A DNA stretch of 64,000 bases from Anthopleura xanthogrammica (Eukaryota; Cnidaria; Anthozoa; Actiniaria; Actiniidae). Numbering within the stretch: the stretch's first letter is position 1; each line of letters starts with the position of its first letter. The DNA lies in the NCBI GenBank assembly GCA_964019055.1, contig OZ025206.1, forward strand, positions 15,721,291-15,785,290. The letters run 5' to 3'. Under the pieces are notes generated by a model. That model was not told the DNA's origin. It made no database searches and worked only from the letters and a program-made list of their open reading frames with translations. This document shows, in pieces, positions 9,806 through 21,700 of this stretch. The position numbers and the translations under genes were made by a program.

Positions 9806-11816
9806 ACATATTAGCTGTTTATTTATATACAGGTAGAGAAAGGGGGGGCATACTATGGGGGTATTGAGTCAACCATTAATAATGTCAAATTTTATCAATA
9901 TCCTGTTCAAGACAATTTCTGGGCTGATCTTAATAAGGGCATAGCTATCTCTATCTAACAGACTGGTTATTGGAATTTAGTGTGACTCATGCATGAGTGA
10001 CTGATCGAGATGCAAGCTGATTTATTATAAGCTTACAATGACATGTGTAAACCGCCACTCTAGTCCTAGATATCCCAGAACATACACAACCCAGCCAAAC
10101 TCCATTTTTCTTCGATAAACCCAACATAGATTTACAGTTTTCTTCCAGATTAAATCAGAACTCGATTTTGCTGAGATAATTCATAAGGTTAATTGTCTGA
10201 CTGATGTCTGGCTGTATATTAAATTATAAAGCATATTTATTGATAACTAATAAATCTTATGTTACTGTACCCACTTCACATATATAATATTCTTACCTTT
10301 GAAAATATACTTCACACAGCAGATAAGGCTACTTTTGACTTGAAATAGCGGACTAATTTGAGAATATTTTGCTATGGGATGCAAATGCCACTTCGATAAC
10401 ACTTCGATTCGGCGACTGGTTCCACAGGAATCCCAAGCCCAGCTTTAATGAATTGAGAGAATTATACAGGTAAAAATGAGGATAAAGCTACTTTTTGTAT
10501 TTTTTACAGAATTTCTAAGCTTTTATAAACACTTAATAGATTATAGATGTACAAAAATGTACTTAACAGAAGCTTTGTTAACAGTATTAATTTTTTTCTA
10601 AACATTACGCTTGGGCTCCCTGTGGCTTGCTTTACAGGGCTTCTTCAACTTCCGGTCAGCGTCCACTCACTAGTACTCAGTCCCATCTCACAGTCAGTAG
10701 ATGTCAGGTTAGGTTTGAGCAACATTTATTAGGTGAGTGGGCAAGATTTTTGTCTTTTTCTTCATTTAGGATTTTGTGATACTGTTTTGTTAAGTGCTAT
10801 ACAGCTTGTGTTTTCAGCAGCTAATTTGTGAGTGCATGAATTGTGCTGCAAGGTAGCCAATAGGTATTGATTGTATGGACATCTGGAAGAGGGTGGGTCC
10901 TGGTATCCTGAGCTGGAGAGGGGAACATGAGAAATAGGATCTCCATATTTTTTCATACTGGGAAAGTTTACCTACATTTAGGTTTTTAATAGACCTATGG
11001 GGGTGGAATTTAAACATGTTAAACCAGACTAAAATTGATTTACAATGGTAGATGCTTTCAAAATGAGCAAGTGAATGAGACCAAATTCATTTAATTTTTT
11101 CATTACTTGTTTAATGAACAAATCATAGTATGTATACTATCTAAGCTATATATTAATTATAATAAACTAACTGAATAGTCCACTGTTCTGAGAAACTGAA
11201 GATAAAAAATATCTACAAAGCTTTATTTTTGCTTTTGATCTTGTGTCAACTAGTATATCACAGAAATCAAGGAAAGATTTAGGAGAGGGTTGAAGTGATG
11301 CTGGTCTCTCCTTTTTTGAGGAATTCTTTGCGTCACTGTGTCTATGGCACTCTTTTGTCAAGACTACTTCAAAAGAAGACATTGCAAATAGTCCCCTTAA
11401 CAGTTCCCTGCACCATCTTGAAAGGAAGCCGGGCCTTTGCAAGACAAGCAAGACAATTGGTGAGCTTGCAATGATAGAGACATCAGTGAATAATTATCCA
11501 AGGTGTTAGAAAAGGTCTCTATGATTGCAAGCTCACCATTCATGAGCTAGGGGGCTATTGTCCATCTAAACCTTGCATAATTTCTCTTCATTTCTATCAA
11601 TTTTTTGATATCACAATTTTGATAAATTATTAAATTTTAAAATTACTCATATTTCACTTGCATATACTAACTATGACATACCTTATCTTTGGAGATGGCT
11701 AATTTTGACATTAACTCATTGCTCGTTTTAACAGTGGCTAAAATATCTTTAATTTTATTTTACAACCGCTCCCCACCCCCTGGATCCAACAATGCAGTAT
11801 AGTAATACTGATGTAG
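9806..11816. other. Gap between the two BTB genes
   Basis: Contains a probable 5' non-coding exon of the first BTB gene ending at 10297, a foldback at 11459-11537, and a phrase (acagttccctgc, then catcttgaaagg, ~11400) that recurs at 18020, marking a dispersed repeat. A minus-strand TTTATT-complement poly(A) signal of the second BTB gene lies at 11753-11758. Nothing else supportable. Confidence 0.5.
11459..11537. repeat. Short foldback
   Basis: Perfect 23-bp arms: ggtgagcttgcaatgataga(gac) at the left and its reverse complement, ending gattgcaagctcacc, at the right, with a ~33-bp loop. A related phrase (gagcttgcaatgataaaatg) occurs near 18702. Confidence 0.75.
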
Positions 11817-13770
11817 TCAAGAGTACAATCTTTCCAGTTTATCTATTGTCTCTGCAATAACTTTGATTTCTTCACTCTTATTCCCTGCTTCTTTAATAAA
11901 GCATATTTTATTTCCCATAGCTGCATTCATCGGTGGAGGTCTGCCACCAGATTGCTTTCTGTACAGTTCCTCAAACAGTCTTGTAATCAAATCATCACAA
12001 ACTTCTTCCAACTTCGATTTCCTCTTTTCCAGCTCGTTTTCTAGTATTTCACACCTTCCTTCAGTCACATCCCATCCACATTGAGGTGGTAGTTCTCGAT
12101 ACATTCGGCTTGCTTTCAATTCTGTATAAGATTTGACTTTCAGTAACTGGACACAGGTACGTCTAAGCCCCTCCAGACCATACCTATGAGCAATACTTAT
12201 ATATTTAAAAGCTAAGGTCTCGTTGGTGACCTTAGGGATCAGGCTCTCTTGGCACCTTCTTAATACGACAGGAGTTTGGTACTCATGTGCTAGAGGCAAC
12301 AAATAGTTGATCTTGTACTCTCGCACAGGTTCCCCTGAGTATAACACTTTCAAAAATTCTCTAAACTCATCGGCATTCTTCCCAACAAGGTAGATCTCTC
12401 GGTTTGGATATTTACTGAGGTTTTCTGGTGATAACATTTGCTCGAAGACGGGCGATTGTCGAGCAAGGGCTCCCGTGTGGATGTGGAATTTAACGTTGTT
12501 GTCGACGGTCAAAATAGCATCTGATCTTTTCCACGGCTTTGAGAAGTCCAGGTTCACAGTGGACTTGGGTTGTGAAGGCCTTGAAATTAATAGAAATGTT
12601 TTAAAATATTTTGGGATAAATTTTCGGATGGAAATGGGAAATGTGATCACTTTTCTTTTAATTTTTCACTGCAAGAGGAAAAACGGGATGCATGGCGGGA
12701 CGTGTCCAGGATCTCCCATTCGGGGATTTCTCGATCCCCCCCTGAAAAAGATATGCTAAAATTACAATTATTGATGAGGCCTTTCGCCCTTGCCATAGCA
12801 TATAATATATGATTTATATTTTAACACAACTGATATAATTTCACCTCATTAATCCTCTCGAAAAAACGTCGACCTTTCTCCTTTTACAATCTGATAAAGA
12901 CGAATTTCTTCGTGTTATATTCTCGTACTTCTAATTCTACGCATATTTAGTTCATGACTGAATCAAAAGTTGAAACAGCTGAATTTGAGATTTTATTCCA
13001 AAATATTATTCAATCAAATAAACAAAAAACAAGCGTTCTTCTCTCGAGATAAAAATAATTTCAGCCAATCAAATTCGAAGACAATACTCAAGTTCTGTGG
13101 TCGCAATATCAATTAAAAAATCATTACTAATAAAAATACCCGCGGAAGTCAGTAAAAAATTGCAAAAATTGAAAGTAAATAAAAGCTCTGCTGTAATAAA
13201 AAAATACAATTGCAGATTTTGTTTAAAAATTCAAAAAAATATATGTTTGACCTTAGGGTCACAACGCAAAACTAGGACTTTTTAGTCAATCCTTCTGTCG
13301 AGAGTCTAGTAAATGGTTGCTAAAATATTAGAAATACAGGCTCATAAAGACACATATTTTGTCTTATTCTAACTATTTATTTCACTTAAACTGGCTTTCA
13401 AAAGATAGATACTATAAAACTGTCTCCAGATTTCCGTTTCGAGCACAGCAGATACTTTTTCTGTGATTTTATCGGCTTGAGTATTGAAAAAATTGAGATT
13501 TAGTTTCTTTATAAACGCTACTGATTTTTAAAAGTTCACTGAAATGACGTTTTGTTTTTGTTTGTGAGAAGAAAAAAGCCGGAAAACTACATTTTTTTCT
13601 GACGTTCGTTCAAGCAGGTTTTTTTCTCTACTATCTGCAAGGTAGACTTACCCATCCGTCTCTGTTGGTCCCTGGTCCTTCCAGAAAGAAAACGACTCCT
13701 TAAAAACCATACCAAAATTGGGTTCTTCTTCTTGACTGCCTTCGGCATCTCCTTCTAACTTCTCCTCCAT
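11817..13770 (-). CDS. BTB/POZ domain protein (downstream paralogue, 2 exons)
   Basis: Proposed CDS complement(join(11817..12579, 13652..13770)), 882 nt, 293 residues, one phase-2 intron with donor GATGG|GTAAGT and acceptor TTTCAAG|GCC. Exon 1 encodes an acidic leader (MEEKLEGDAEGSQEEEP). Exon 2 encodes the BTB domain (W-KRSDAILTVDNNVKFHIHTG, then SPVFEQML, LVGKNADEFREFL, LLPLAHEYQTPVVL) and a BACK-like and coiled-coil tail similar in layout and length to the neighbouring gene at 9011-9787, so they are tandem duplicates. It ends near ETIDKLERLYS. A substrate-adaptor role with cullin 3 is family inference only. The open frame runs past the acceptor to 12650, but the splice model gives a better start. 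Confidence 0.75.
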
Positions 13771-15751
13771 CTTCTCCTTCTAGGTTGAAAATTCAAGGCA
13801 AATCAACCCGGGTCGTTAGTTGTTGATAACGAAAAGGGAGTCCCTCAAGACAATCGTAGTCAGTAGTGTTGTCTTACGGGATCAGAGGTCAGTACGCATG
13901 TACTTGGCTAATAATCTTGTGTGTTTTTGTCAAGCTGTCATTATAATTGTTATCGCGATATGTGGTCACATATCAACATACATATTACATTAGTGTCTGG
14001 CACGAGCTGGGGGACCGCAGGTTTGTGCTGGTTATTTGCCTTCAAAATCATATCTTTTCCTTTCTGCTTTGGATGCTATTATTTCAACTCATGAACTGCA
14101 AATGTGGAAATAATATTTAATAATCTTGTGTATTTTTGTTAAGTTGTCAACATAATTGTCATATATATGTGGTCACATAACAACATACATATTACATTAG
14201 TGTCTGGAACGAGTTGAGTGACCGCAAGATTGTGCTGGTTATTTACCTTCAAAGTCATTTCTTTACCTTTGCGCTTTAGATGCTATTATTCAACCCATGA
14301 ACTGTAAATATGGAAATCTGCCACCCAACACAAGCATCATGTTAAATTCGTTGCAAGTACGAAAAAGGTGATACAATCATGTTAATGGTTTCCAAGTATT
14401 CCCAAGAGAGTCAAATGACAAAAATGGTGGACATATTGGTGGTATGAATAATGGAGAAGTCTTTCGTTACATACCACCAACATGGCCGCGATGACGTACA
14501 AACTAAGAATGTCGAGTCGATAAGCTTTATTTGATCGTAAACAATTTATTAAGCAATTCTGGGGTATCTGATATTTTATAAATATGTAACTTTTAATTTT
14601 ATGAAAATCGTTTAATTTCATGTAAAAATTGCCTCAATTTCATAAATTCTGTTTCATATTTTTCCAGAAATATCCTAGATTTAACATTAAATTATAAAGC
14701 AGTTTGCTGTGTGGTCACGTCTTTGTAGCCATGCTGGGTGACCGAAACAATAATAAAATCATTTTATATGAGAAAACTGAGAATTCAATAGAAAGATATA
14801 CCCGATCCAACATGGCTGCCGTCACGTGACCGTGGCAAACCTTCATATACTACTTCATGTTTGGTTGAAATATTAAAATATACCCGTTTGTTTTATCAAC
14901 CAAAATGGCGGCCAAACGTCCCTCGCTATTTCATTCGGCTCAAACACGAATTCAAAGCATAACGGGTAAAGTTGCATGCGCCATCTTTTTTGTCTCAGAG
15001 ATTTATAATATTTAAAAAAAAAAGCATTTTCAATTTTCTCTTTGCATAAGTGATAGATATCGTTATTCATTATTAAATCACATAATTGTCTTCGATCCGA
15101 AGCGTTTCAACTTTTATCCGACAATAATTACACAGTAAAAAATTAATATACAAAATATACAAATTATACACTAAGTATTGTTTAAGTTAAAACTTTGTGA
15201 AGAAGATATCAAGAGCTTCTCACAATTCACCTGACATAAATAACATATCATTCAAGTTTTTAGTTCAAGCTTCCATAGGAGCACAGCTAGTATGCACTTT
15301 ACCCCTCCCATCAGTGCTGAACCTAAAGTCACATGGATAAGGAGTAGTCAAAAGAAGTTTGCATGTAACTGATTCCTGACTCAATTTCTTTTGTTTTTTC
15401 ATCCATAGACAAGGATGTTTTAAGAAATGAAAAATGCTTATGTAATAAGACTTTTATAGGTAGTTTTACTCAATTCTTGGTTTGCAATCATTGCCAATGG
15501 AGCAAAATAACAAAGGTCACGGCCGCCATTATGGAAGATATAACAAAATAATTAATTTGAAAATCTTTTGTCAAATTCTTCCAACATGGTGACTATGACT
15601 TCATGTGCAAGCGAAGAATCCCAAGAGATCGATGTAAGATAACCTAGCATGATTTCAAAATCAGTTTCCAATTTACTATTTGTCTTATAAAAATATACCC
15701 ATCTAAAAATCCAATGTAATCTGAATTTAAAATGAAACTTTCGTATTTTGC
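13771..15751. other. Intergenic stretch with a 209-bp tandem duplication
   Basis: No gene recognised. A 209-bp segment is tandemly duplicated (13910-14118 and 14119-~14325). The rest is AT-rich with occasional runs and no supported open frame. Confidence 0.6.
13910..14325. repeat. 209-bp direct tandem duplication
   Basis: Copy 1 begins aataatcttgtgtgtttttg and copy 2, 209 bp later, aataatcttgtgtatttttg. Both continue through acatacatattacattagtg, gtctgg-acgag-tg, gtgctggttattt and the phrase catgaactg. Divergence of roughly 10 percent suggests an old event. Confidence 0.8.
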
Positions 15752-18700
15752 TCAGTCGGAATCTTCGTCACGAGCAGTACCGCTGGCCGAAGACATTGCA
15801 GATGCCTTTCTCGAGTTCCTATTGGAATATTCCGACGTATCAGAGATATCATCACCATATGAAAGGTTCATTCCTGGTTTGATTAGATGGGATTGCTTCA
15901 GAAATAATAACAGTTGTGTTTTGTAGATGTCATCCTCTTCTGTTTCGTCGGCTTTGTTGAGGAATTCAGGGTTAGAGTGCCCGTCAGGGGAGGACCTCGG
16001 AAGAATTTCGTCATCATATACCATAATTTCCAGAGGAATGATATTCATATTGCTACCAGTGTTATATTTGGTATATGTTCTGTGAAAATATAAATATTAA
16101 GATGAATAACATGTCCAACAGTGATACATCGTACGCGAAGACCTATAATAAGAAAATAGGCCAATGAAAAAAATGATAGATAAATCGTCCAGTCTGTGGC
16201 CCTTGACCTACGATCAAATTATAGTTCGCCTTTTTCCATACATCGGTTCACTGGTCACAGACAAAGCATTCGATCGAGGCTTCAAGTTTCAAAGATTTAT
16301 TCAAATTTGAACCTTGAAGCCTCGACTGAATGCTTTGTGTGTCGTCGAAACGATGTATGGAAAATGGTGATTGTTTGAGTTGTATCCATATTCATGCGTC
16401 TTTTCATGCGTAACCGTTAAACAAAAAAATGTTGCTCTAGGGAATGACATAAGGTCTGAAATGGGAAAACATTACGCCCAATCCGAATAGGGCGTAATTA
16501 GAGAGGTTATTTTGTTAAGGAGACCACAAAGGAAATAGACCCAGGTTACCACACCAAGGATTAAAGCCGCGACCACAACCAATGTATGAGAGGCACCGCA
16601 GTAGCAAGACACACCACCGGCTTAAGGGTCTCTCGAAACGTTTTTGTTTTGAGTTTGACCAAACTTCACATTTCGAATGAATTCCACCAACCCCCCCCCC
16701 CCCCCCCCCCCTTTTCAAAATTCCGTGTCCGCTGCGGCACTGCTATACAGTTTAGTTTACCTTTCTTTTTCTTTCTTTCTACGCCTGATACAGCATATTA
16801 TAAGCAGGAGAATCAACAGCAAAAAGATGACGCAGCACACGGCGATGATGATCCAGATAACTGTCAAGGAACAAAAACTGTAGGTAAGATCATTTCATCG
16901 ATTGTGTTATTCAGTCACAACACGTAGTTTCCGCTACGGTAAGATACGGTACTACTACAGTACGGCCATGCATATTGCCGTGTATCCGTTTCCCACTCGT
17001 GCAAAAACCGCTGTACATTCCACTTACTTGGACAAAGGACATCAGAGTTACAATCCTCGTCTTCATAACTAGGTCCCAGGCTACTGCAGTCTTTGCCGCC
17101 GTTGCGTGGGGAAGGCTTGGTACATGTTCTAGTCCGACGCCTGGTACCGCCTTTACACGACTTACTGCACTCACCAAATACAGACCAGTTGCTATAGTTA
17201 CCATTCTCTATAACTTTAAAAATAAATTAAGATTATTTCATTGTATTTTGTATTTTGATAAGAATGATCAGAGATCCCTTTTTTTTCTTTTTCCAAGAAG
17301 CTTTTCTTTAATTTTATGCCGTACTTTTTTCTTTTTGGTTTCTGGTTTCCTGTCATGATTTGTGTCCATTCGAGGCTTACCTTTGCATGATAATTTTAAA
17401 CATTTTTTATAACACTTTTGTTCTCTGATTTGTTCATTTGTATACTTATAGATTACATCGGTCATCGTGTCATACCTTTATCACACCTTAAGCCTGTAAA
17501 ACCAGCTGTACATCTGCTAAAAAAGGTAAGAAAAACTTTTTTACTTTAGTAATCGACCACGTTGGTCGAATGGGGAAAGTGGTCGCCACAACAGGGTCGA
17601 CTCTCAGCAGCGCTATTGTTGATCGAATGGTACTTGGTCGCTACTACGAAAGGTTTTACATTTTTAAAAGTACTTACTTGCAAAACGAATAATCGATCAG
17701 TTTGGTCGGACAAGGAAGGTGGTCGCTACAAAAGGTTTTATACATTTACTATTTACTGAGACATAGCACAACTTACATGCAATAGGCCCCTGTTGACACG
17801 GTGGAGTTTATCAGACATTCACCTCCATTAAGACAATAGCTTGTGGTGCAATTTTCTGTTCAAAATACGGTTAAAATTTTTAAAACATTTTATCATTCGC
17901 ATTCTTTTGCTAAGTGGTTTTTTAAAGTTTTTTCTTGTTATCATTTTATTTCGAGAATTTCCTTGGTCTGTTTAAAGAGAAAAATGAAGGGACTAAAACT
18001 GGGACTAAGATGCACACTAACAGTTCCCTGCGCCATCTTGAAAGGTACCCGTGCCTTTGTATCGAAGCGAGACATGAGATGACCTGGCAATTATACCTTT
18101 TTTTAACTCCTTAGCCTATAATTCAATGTACTGTTTTTATCACTGCAAGGTCACTACCTTTCAATATGGTGAAGGAAACTGTGAAGGGGACTTAAAATAT
18201 TAATGAAATGGAAAACGATCGGAGGATGCATGGGTTTACGAAAGGGATAACAAAATATTTTTGGGTATCCTTATGTTTAACGTTTTGCGACCAGTGCATT
18301 GGAAAAGGTAATCAGAACAGAAAAGTTCATATATCTTTTAACACACTGCTTGATGTAAATCGCTGACCATACCATATGCTTTAACACCACTTGCGAAGAC
18401 AAAGTCTGCAGTATTTCTGCTTCCATTGTGATTGATAATCTCTGTCTTTGCGTCCACTGCCGTAATGTTGGAAGTGAAGTTGAAGTTTGCTTGAAAGTCA
18501 ACCACCACACTCCCTTCACTGTTGAAAAGAGCGAAAATGTTTAATGTCAATTCGTCCACATCTATATATACGTTTTCTTATAGAATAAACCAGAAGCTAA
18601 TGTTTAAGTATACGACACAATTCACACCTATTATATCATTACATTTAAATCTTTCCTCAAAAAAACGTTTCAGAAGATTTTGGTTTTGAATAGATGTAAA

Positions 18701-21700
18701 TTGAGCTTGCAATGATAAAATGCTGCAACGATTCGAAATCGCCATTCTCGAACCCAGATTCCTCGGCGACACGCGAGGAGCATGCATATATAGTTGGCTT
18801 ACTGTGACATCGGCAGTTTTGAAAGTTTTCCTTTAGTTATATGTTAACAATATTGTAAAGAAATCATAATACAAATATTGTTTCTTCGACAAATATTGTT
18901 ACTTCGATAAATATGTTAACAATAATCTGGCGTTTCCGAATGTGTCCGTTATGGAGCTTCTTCATTTTGCGCCGCAAATTATTTCTCACCTGAACTTGAT
19001 ATCAGTGATGTTAATGAATCCTGGTTGCGTTGAAAATATATCTTCAAACTGTTGAGACAACGGAAATATTCTAATGAATAATCAATAAACAATCTAATCC
19101 AACCAGATAGAATGACTTTTGACTTTGTTTGCTTATCGATCACCCTTTTGAAGATATTTAATATAAGCCTATTCAAAATTTAAGAATCGTTTTCAGTGCG
19201 CATGCGATTTTATCCCGAATTTCTCACCTTCTTTTGTTTAATTAAAAACAAAAGAAGGTTTAAACAAAAGAAGGTGAGAAATTCGGGATAAAATCGCATG
19301 CGCACTGAAAACGATTCTTAAACTTTGAACTGGCTTATAGGTGTAACTCAGAATGAAAATTTTTGGGAATGACACGTGTTCTGGATTGGGTTATGTAGAC
19401 ACGCCCAAACTAATCGGCCAAATGTAAATGATTGGACACGGTACCGTCACGGTCACGGCACTGTACGTCCATGCCATGAATTTTTGAATTCATAGTCTTT
19501 GGAAATTTGCTCTAAACGACATGACACTTCTGCTTCTGTTTTACTCACCGTGTCTCTCACTTCCTTTGATAGGTTCATGTGCCTGCTTGTGTTACTTGAT
19601 AATAAATCAGGATGGAATTTTCTATTGAGAATCCTGACGTTCACATCTATGGTACGGATTCGCTCGTCCGTCCCTGGCTTGTAAGGGACAGATATCGAGG
19701 AAGACCTACTCATGACCATCACAGTAGAGTTGGGTGTTACCGAAGACGCCATTAGTGAGTAATTTAGAGATGAATTTATTGTAGACATGGTGAAGTTTAT
19801 CGATGGTGTTATTGACACTGTGAAATTCACCGATGCTGTATAATTCATATATATACTTGATGCATTCACTACTGTCGATGTTACTTGGTCAGATGAGACG
19901 AATAGCGTACTTGGTAATAAGCTGACCATGACTGTTGCATTGGTTGTAGTAGAGAAATTGACGCTTTGTGGAGTCAAAACAACAGTAGGAGTGATGGTAA
20001 TGTTGGTAACATTGTACACAATAGTGCTGGACAAGTTGATACTTTGTGGAGTCAAAACAGCAGTAGGAGTGATGGTAATGTTAGTAGCACTGTACACAAT
20101 AGTGCTGGACAAGTTGATACTTTGTGGAGTCAAAACAGCAGTAGGAGTGATGGTAATGTTGGTAACATTGTTCACGATAGTGCTGGACAAGTTGATACTT
20201 TGTGTAGTCAAAACAGCAGTAGGAGTGATGGTAATGTTGGTAACATTGTTCACAATAGTGCTGGACAAGTTGATACTTTGTGGAGTCAAAACAACAGTAG
20301 GAGTGATGGTAATGTTAGTAGCACTGTACACAATAGTGGTGGACAAGTTGATACTTTGTGGAGTCAAAACAGCAGTAGGAGTGATGGTAGTGTTGGTAGC
20401 ACTGTACACAATAGTGGTGGACAAGTTGATACTTTGTGTAGTCAAAACAACAGTAGGAGTGATGGTAATGTTGGTAGCACTGTACACAATAGTGCTGGAC
20501 AAGTTGATACTTTGTGAAGTCAAAACAGCAGTAGGAGTGATGGTAATGTTAGTAGCACTGTACACAATAGTGCTGGACAAGTTGATACTTTGTGGAGTCA
20601 AAACAGCAGTAGGAGTGATGGTAATGTTAGTAGCACTGTACACAATAGTGCTGGACAAGTTGATACTTTGTGGAGTCAAAACAGCAGTAGGAGTGATGGT
20701 AATGTTGGTAACATTGTTCACGATAGTGCTGGACAAGTTGATACTTTGTGTAGTCAAAACAGCAGTAGGAGTGGTGGTAATGTTGGTAACATTGTTCACG
20801 ATAGTGCTGGACAAGTTGATACTTTGTGGAGTCAAAACAGCAGTAGGAGTGATGGTAGTGTTGGTAGCACTGTACACAATAGTGCTGGACAAGTTGATAC
20901 TTTGTGGAGTCAAAACAGCAGTAGGAGTGATGGTAATGTTGGTAACATTGTTCACGATAGTGGTGGACAAGTTGATACTTTGTGGAGTCAAAACAGCAGT
21001 AGGAGTGATGGTAATGTTGGTAACATTTTTCACGATAGTGCTGGACAAGTTGATACTTTGTGTACTCAAAACAACAGTAGGAGTGATGGTAATGTTGGTA
21101 ACATTGTTCACAATAGTGCTGGACAAGTTGATACTTTGTGTAGTCAAAACAGCAGTAGGAGTGATGGTAATGTTAGTAGCACTGTACACAATAGTGCTGG
21201 ACAAGTTGATACTTTGTGGAGTCAAAACAGCAGTAGGAGTGGTGGTAATGTTAGTAGCACTGTACACGATAGTGCTGGACAAGTTGATACTTTGTGTAGT
21301 CAAAACAGCAGTAGGAGTGATGGTAATGTTGGTAACATTGTACACAATAGTGCTGGACAAGTTGATACTTTGTGGAGTCAAAACAGCAGTAGGAGTGATG
21401 GTAGTGTTGGTAACATTGTTCACGATAGTGCTGGACAAGTTGATACTTTGTGTAGTCAAAACAGCAGTAGGAGTGGTGGTAATGTTGGTAACATTGTTCA
21501 CGATAGTGCTGGACAAGTTGATACTTTGTGGAGTCAAAACAGCAGTAGGAGTGATGGTAGTGTTGGTAACATTGTTCACGATAGTGCTGGACAAGTTGAT
21601 ACTTTGTGTAGTCAAAACAGCAGTAGGAGTGGTGGTAATGTTGGTAACATTGTTCACGATAGTGCTGGACAAGTTGATACTTTGTGGAGTCAAAACAGCA

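Noticed and set aside
11167..11451. Minus-strand frame of 94 codons
   Set aside because: It overlaps a dispersed repeat phrase also found at 18020 and shows no family features.
19453..19548. Mucin frame running past the donor to a stop at 19453
   Set aside because: A consensus donor (GACACG|GTGAGT) at 19549 followed by exons completing the SEA domain in phase fits better than an unspliced end.
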